Assembly (NCBI GenBank): GCA_002395225.1
Contig: DGWH01000171.1
Span: forward strand, 33,368-41,934
From: Christensenella sp. UBA4263
GTDB lineage: Bacteria; Bacillota; Clostridia; Christensenellales; Aristaeellaceae
Direction: 5' to 3'
DNA: 8,567 bases
Shown: positions 4,669 through 8,567 of the stretch, piece after piece
Layout of the letters: each line of letters begins with the position of its first letter
Numbering within the stretch: the first letter of the stretch is position 1
Notes under the pieces: generated by a model
Seen by the model: the letters and a program-made list of their open reading frames with translations, nothing else
Databases searched by the model: none
What the model was told of the DNA's origin: nothing
Position numbers and translations under genes: made by a program

Positions 4669-5883
4669 ATGCAGGTTCAGGAACGCTTTTTAACCTATGT
4701 CCACGTCCATACCACCAGTGATGAGACGACAGGCACCAGCCCCAGCACCGGGCGGCAGTTCGATCTGGCTCATCTCCTGGAAAAAGAACTGAAGACACTT
4801 GGGCTCTCAGATGTCTATGCCGATGATCACTGTTATGTTTATGCCAACATTCCTGCCACCCCGGGCATGGAACATCTGGCGCCCATCGGCTTTATCGCAC
4901 ACATGGATACCTCACCGGACTGCTCCGGGGAAAATGTCCGGCCGCAGATCATCCCCAATTATGACGGCGGAGATGTGGTTCTTGCCGGAACCGGTGATAT
5001 TCTGAGTCCCGATGCTTTTCCGACGCTCAAAAAGCTGGCCGGAATGACCCTGATTACAACCGACGGAACAACCCTTCTGGGGGCAGATGACAAGGCAGGC
5101 ATTGCGGAAATCGTCACCGCCTGCGAACAGGTTCTCAGCAGCGGAAAACCCCACGGAAAAATCTGCATTGCCTTCACGCCGGATGAGGAAATCGGCGCCG
5201 GTGTGGACCATTTCGATCTGGAGCGATTCGGCGCCTCCTATGCCTATACCGTCGACGGCGGCGAAGAGGGCGAACTGGCCTTTGAAACATTCAATGCCGC
5301 CAGTGCCGTGGTTGACATCACCGGGCTCAGCGTACATCCCGGTTCCGCAAAGGATACCATGGTCAATGCAGCCCTTCTTGCCACGGAATTCAATTCTCTG
5401 CTCCCTGCCGGAGATATTCCGCGCCTGACCGAGGGATATGAAGGCTTTTTCCATCTCACCGATATGTCTGGCAGCATTGAAAGTGCCCGCCTCTCCTATA
5501 TTATCCGTGATCATGATCATGCCCTGTTCGAGGGACGGAAAGCCATGATGCTGCATGCGGCCAAGGTACTCAATGAAAAGTACGGTCAGGAGTTTGTCCG
5601 GGTAACCCTTCGGGACAGTTACTACAACATGCGGGAGAAGATTGAACCGTATATGTTCCTGGTGGAAAACGCGGAAAAGGCCATACGTGAAGCCGGAATG
5701 ACGCCCTTTATCTATGCCGTCCGCGGCGGAACCGACGGCTCCCGTCTCTCTTACATGGGGCTGCCTACCCCCAATCTCTGCACCGGTGGGTTTGCCTATC
5801 ACGGCCGTTTTGAACATGTGGCCGTTGAGAGCATGGAAAGATGTACGAAAATGGTTGAACTTCTCATGTGTACGTACCGATAA
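4669..5883 (+). CDS. pepT: Peptidase T (tripeptide aminopeptidase)
   Basis: PepT removes the N-terminal residue from tripeptides in the cytoplasm, using two zinc ions (M20 metallopeptidase family). The product has 404 residues, the usual length. The full metal and catalytic set is present at positions almost identical to the Salmonella enzyme: His78 in AHMD with Asp80, Asp140 in GADDKAG, Glu173-Glu174 in DEEIG, Asp196 in VDGGEEG, and His378 in AYHGR. The dimerisation/lid domain carries SVHPGSAK (221-228). ATG 4669 follows GGAGG (4658-4662) by 6 nt. It is complete, stops with TAA directly followed by TGA, and converges on rpoC across a shared terminator. No partner gene lies in an operon with it here; its role would be peptide nutrition and turnover. 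The 301-codon frame on the opposite strand is a shadow. Confidence 0.96.
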   Translation: MQVQERFLTYVHVHTTSDETTGTSPSTGRQFDLAHLLEKELKTLGLSDVYADDHCYVYANIPATPGMEHLAPIGFIAHMDTSPDCSGENVRPQIIPNYDGGDVVLAGTGDILSPDAFPTLKKLAGMTLITTDGTTLLGADDKAGIAEIVTACEQVLSSGKPHGKICIAFTPDEEIGAGVDHFDLERFGASYAYTVDGGEEGELAFETFNAASAVVDITGLSVHPGSAKDTMVNAALLATEFNSLLPAGDIPRLTEGYEGFFHLTDMSGSIESARLSYIIRDHDHALFEGRKAMMLHAAKVLNEKYGQEFVRVTLRDSYYNMREKIEPYMFLVENAEKAIREAGMTPFIYAVRGGTDGSRLSYMGLPTPNLCTGGFAYHGRFEHVAVESMERCTKMVELLMCTYR

Positions 5884-5886
5884 TGA

Positions 5887-5913
5887 AAGAAGCCGGTCAT
5901 TGACCGGCTTCTT
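5887..5913. terminator. Bidirectional terminator between pepT and rpoC
   Basis: A perfect 13-bp inverted repeat, AAGAAGCCGGTCA / TGACCGGCTTCTT, with one central base (working loop of 3-5 nt) lies 4 nt after the pepT stop and about 30 nt after the rpoC stop. The A/T ends of the arms supply a T-rich run on either strand (CTTCTTAATT on plus, CTTCTTTCATT on minus). It probably serves both convergent genes. Confidence 0.8.
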
Positions 5914-5942
5914 AATTATGTTCAGTTTTCGCAGACCGCGGA

Positions 5943-8567
5943 TCAGTAGGTCTCGTGGATCTCGATGTTCTTGTACCTCGGCATTCCGGTTCCGGCAGGA
6001 ATCAGTTTGCCGATGATGACATTCTCCTTGAGGCCAACCAGCGGATCTTCCTTGCCCTTAATGGCCGCTTCCGTCAGAACACGGGTCGTCTCCTGGAAGG
6101 ATGCGGCAGAGAGGAAGGAATCGGTGGCCAGAGCGGCTTTGGTGATGCCCAGCAGGATACGCTTGGCAACGGCCGGACGTCCGCCCTCTTCAATGGTCTT
6201 CTCGTTCTCCTTTTCAAAGAGGAAGATATCCACCATGGAGCCCGGCAGAAGACCGGTATCCCCCGCGTCCTCGACCCGGACCTTGCGCAGCATCTGATGA
6301 ACAATGACCTCAATGTGCTTGTCGCCGATGCCAACGCCCTGGAGGCGGTAAACCATCAGAACTTCCTTGAGCAGATGCTCCTGCACCGCCTTGACGCCCA
6401 GAATCCGGAGCAGGTCGTGCGGGTTGATCTGACCTTCCGTCAGTTCATCACCGGCGGTGACGCGGTCGCCCTCCTTCACCTTCAGGCGGCTGCCATAGGT
6501 GATCGGATAGGATTTCACCGTTCCGTCATCGCTCTTGATCAGGATCTCATGCTTCTTCTTTGCCTCGCTGATGGCAATCTCACCGGAAATTTCCGCCAGG
6601 ATCGCCTCACGCTTCGGCTTGCGGGCCTCAAACAGTTCCTCAACACGCGGAAGACCCTGTGTGATGTCCTTTTCAGAGGCCACACCGCCGGTATGGAAGG
6701 TACGCATGGTCAGCTGTGTGCCCGGCTCACCGATGGCCTGTGCGGCAACAATGCCCACCGCCTCACCGATATTGACGTATCCGCCGTGGGCCAGATCCTG
6801 GCCATAGCACTTGACACAGATACCGGTCTCATTGCGGCAGGTCAGAACCGAACGGATCTGCACTTCCTTGATCCCGCAGTCAATGATCTCCTTGCCCTTT
6901 TCATAGGAAATCATCTCGTTCTGCGGAACCATGACCTCGCCGGTCTTCGGGTTGATCACGTCCTCGGCAGCCACGCGGCCGACGATACGGTCGATCAGTT
7001 TTTCAATCGGATCATGCTCGGCACCAATGGCGCTGACCGTGATTCCGCGAATCTTTTCATGACGGCTCGCAAAGCAGTCCACTTCCCGGATGATGACCTC
7101 CTGAGAGACATCAACCAGACGGCGGGTCAGATAACCCGAGTCTGCCGTACGCAGAGCGGTATCCGACAGTGCCTTACGGGAACCGTGAGAGGACTGGAAG
7201 AATTCCAGAACGGACAGGCCCTCGCGGAAATTTGCCTTAACCGGCATTTCCAGAGGACGGCCGGTCGGAGAGGCCATCATGCCGCGCATGCCGGCCAGCT
7301 GGGAGACCTGGGAAATGGAACCGCGGGCACCGGAGTCGGTCATCATACGGACCGGGTTGAACTCGTCCATATGATTCATGATCTTGCCCTTGATCTCATC
7401 CGTCGTCTTGGACCAGATGTCAACCACACGGTTGTACCGTTCCTCATCCGTCAGAAGACCGCGCTTGAACATCCGCTCAATTTTCCGTACTTCGCTTTCC
7501 GCGCTGGAGAGGATCGGAGCCTTTTCAGGCGGTACGATGATATCCGAAACGGATACGGTAATGGCGCCCAGGGTCGAGTACTTATAGCCCATGGCCTTGA
7601 TGTTGTCAAGAACCCGGGCCGTCTCCGAAACGCCGTGTGCCCGGAAGCACATGTCGACGATCTGTCCCAGTTCCTTCTTGCCGACCTTCTTGTCAATCTC
7701 CAGCTTGAACATGTCATCCAGTGTTTCACGCGGCTGGAAGCCCATATCCTGCGGCAGATTGCCGTTCAGAATCAGACGTCCAAGGCTGGTCTCGATGGTG
7801 CGGCGGTAGGTCTTCCCTTCCCATTCACGCTCAATGCGGACATTGATCTTCGCCTGAAGATCCAGCTGGGCCGTCAGGTAGGCCATCATCGCCTCATCTT
7901 CGTTGGCAAAGGAACGGCCCTCGCCCTTGGCACCCGGACGGATGCAGGAGAGGTAGTAGCAGCCGATAACCATGTCCTGAGAGGGCGAAATAACCGGCTT
8001 GCCGTCCTGCGGCTTCAGGATGTTGTTGGCGCAGAGCATGAGGAAACGGGCCTCTGCCTGTGCTTCCATGGAAAGCGGAACATGCACGGCCATCTGGTCG
8101 CCGTCAAAGTCGGCGTTAAATGCGGTACAGGCCAGCGGATGCAGCTTGATTGCCTTGCCCTCCACCAGCACCGGCTCAAAGGCCTGAATGCCCAGACGGT
8201 GAAGGGTCGGTGCGCGGTTCAGCAGAACCAGGTGTTCCTTGATGACACTCTCGAGAATATCCCATACACGGGTCTCACCGCGGTCCACCATCCGCTTGGC
8301 GCTCTTGACATTGTGAACCACATTGGTATTGACCAGCCGCTCCATGACGAAGGGCTTGAACAGCTCAAGGGCCATTCCCTTGGGCAGGCCGCACTGATGC
8401 AGCTTCAGTTCCGGACCGACAACGATAACCGAACGGCCGGAGTAGTCAACACGCTTGCCCAGCAGGTTCTGACGGAAACGTCCCTGCTTGCCGCGCAGGA
8501 AGTCTGACAGGGACTTCAGTGCCCGGTTTCCGGGACCGGTGACCGGACGGCCGCGGCGGCCGTTGTC
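5943..8567 (-). CDS. rpoC: DNA-directed RNA polymerase subunit beta', C-terminal 874 residues (5' end outside window)
   Basis: The reading frame is open from the window edge to TGA at 5943; it begins at DNGRRGR, which is around residue 300 of the E. coli protein, so roughly a quarter is missing. Visible landmarks: QGRFRQNLLGKRVDYSGRS (rudder/lid region); the catalytic Mg motif NADFDGD (about 8097-8117), whose three Asp hold the active-site magnesium; the bridge-helix region GARGSISQVSQLAGMRG; the second zinc site, with Cys in REVDCF and three Cys in TCRNETGICVKC; and the trigger-loop region GEPGTQLTMRTFHTGG. The total predicted length near 1,180 fits the Firmicutes form, which lacks the large trigger-loop insertion of E. 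coli. The C-terminus ends KNIEIHETY. It is normally the distal gene of rpoBC; here it is followed only by the terminator and convergent pepT. No internal start is needed: the Met at 8375 is an internal residue. Confidence 0.97.
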   Translation of the reverse strand, partial: DNGRRGRPVTGPGNRALKSLSDFLRGKQGRFRQNLLGKRVDYSGRSVIVVGPELKLHQCGLPKGMALELFKPFVMERLVNTNVVHNVKSAKRMVDRGETRVWDILESVIKEHLVLLNRAPTLHRLGIQAFEPVLVEGKAIKLHPLACTAFNADFDGDQMAVHVPLSMEAQAEARFLMLCANNILKPQDGKPVISPSQDMVIGCYYLSCIRPGAKGEGRSFANEDEAMMAYLTAQLDLQAKINVRIEREWEGKTYRRTIETSLGRLILNGNLPQDMGFQPRETLDDMFKLEIDKKVGKKELGQIVDMCFRAHGVSETARVLDNIKAMGYKYSTLGAITVSVSDIIVPPEKAPILSSAESEVRKIERMFKRGLLTDEERYNRVVDIWSKTTDEIKGKIMNHMDEFNPVRMMTDSGARGSISQVSQLAGMRGMMASPTGRPLEMPVKANFREGLSVLEFFQSSHGSRKALSDTALRTADSGYLTRRLVDVSQEVIIREVDCFASRHEKIRGITVSAIGAEHDPIEKLIDRIVGRVAAEDVINPKTGEVMVPQNEMISYEKGKEIIDCGIKEVQIRSVLTCRNETGICVKCYGQDLAHGGYVNIGEAVGIVAAQAIGEPGTQLTMRTFHTGGVASEKDITQGLPRVEELFEARKPKREAILAEISGEIAISEAKKKHEILIKSDDGTVKSYPITYGSRLKVKEGDRVTAGDELTEGQINPHDLLRILGVKAVQEHLLKEVLMVYRLQGVGIGDKHIEVIVHQMLRKVRVEDAGDTGLLPGSMVDIFLFEKENEKTIEEGGRPAVAKRILLGITKAALATDSFLSAASFQETTRVLTEAAIKGKEDPLVGLKENVIIGKLIPAGTGMPRYKNIEIHETY

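Noticed and set aside
4912..5817. 301-codon minus-strand frame opposite pepT
   Set aside because: pepT on the plus strand has complete metal-site residues at expected positions. The opposite frame is a shadow.
5955..8507. 850-codon plus-strand frame opposite rpoC
   Set aside because: Its reverse strand is unmistakable rpoC with all catalytic and zinc motifs; long antisense frames are common in GC-biased conserved genes. The predicted protein has no recognisable domain and no start signal.

Overview
The window looks like a chromosomal segment of a low-to-mid GC Bacillota (Firmicutes) gut-type anaerobe, most likely Clostridia or Erysipelotrichia. Reasons: strong AGGAGG-type ribosome binding sites, an RNA polymerase beta' subunit of the compact Firmicutes type, a Firmicutes-like peptidase T, and an Rpn/PD-(D/E)XK family protein of a kind common in Lachnospiraceae and relatives. 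I cannot fix the family or genus from sequence alone.

Layout from left to right: (1) 1-1245, minus strand, most of a MelA-like glycoside hydrolase family 4 gene whose 3' end is outside the window. (2) 1415-1455, a clear minus-strand intrinsic terminator, just upstream of a candidate promoter for the family 4 gene. (3) 1456-1968, mostly unexplained DNA with one weak 98-codon minus-strand reading frame and the decayed edge of a repeat. (4) 1969-3367, three tandem copies of a ~467 bp unit, each an internally deleted remnant of the gene to its right. (5) 3368-4378, minus strand, the intact Rpn-family PD-(D/E)XK nuclease gene. (6) 4669-5883, plus strand, complete pepT. (7) 5887-5913, a bidirectional terminator. 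(8) 5943-8567, minus strand, the last 874 codons of rpoC.

The ends are housekeeping or catabolic genes; the interest lies in 1898-4378, which is visibly more AT-rich than pepT and rpoC. The full-length nuclease is followed in the same orientation by three copies that have lost the N-terminal half, carry a shared 186 bp internal deletion, and have separate frameshifts in what is left of the nuclease domain. In all three, however, the last 61 codons are open, have the same length, and begin at a GTG placed 8 nt after an AGGAG motif. Between copies these 61 codons differ almost only by amino-acid changes (15 to 18 replacement codons against 1 silent codon per pair), while the adjoining upstream 75 bp are nearly identical.

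Escherichia coli Rpn proteins are known to work as gene-within-gene toxin-antitoxin/antiphage systems: a small, highly variable C-terminal protein (RpnS) is translated from an internal start and blocks the full-length nuclease (RpnL). My inference is that this locus is a full-length RpnL-like nuclease followed by an array of diversified stand-alone RpnS-like cassettes. They could act as extra antitoxins or as donors for gene conversion. Whether they are expressed or functional cannot be decided from the sequence.
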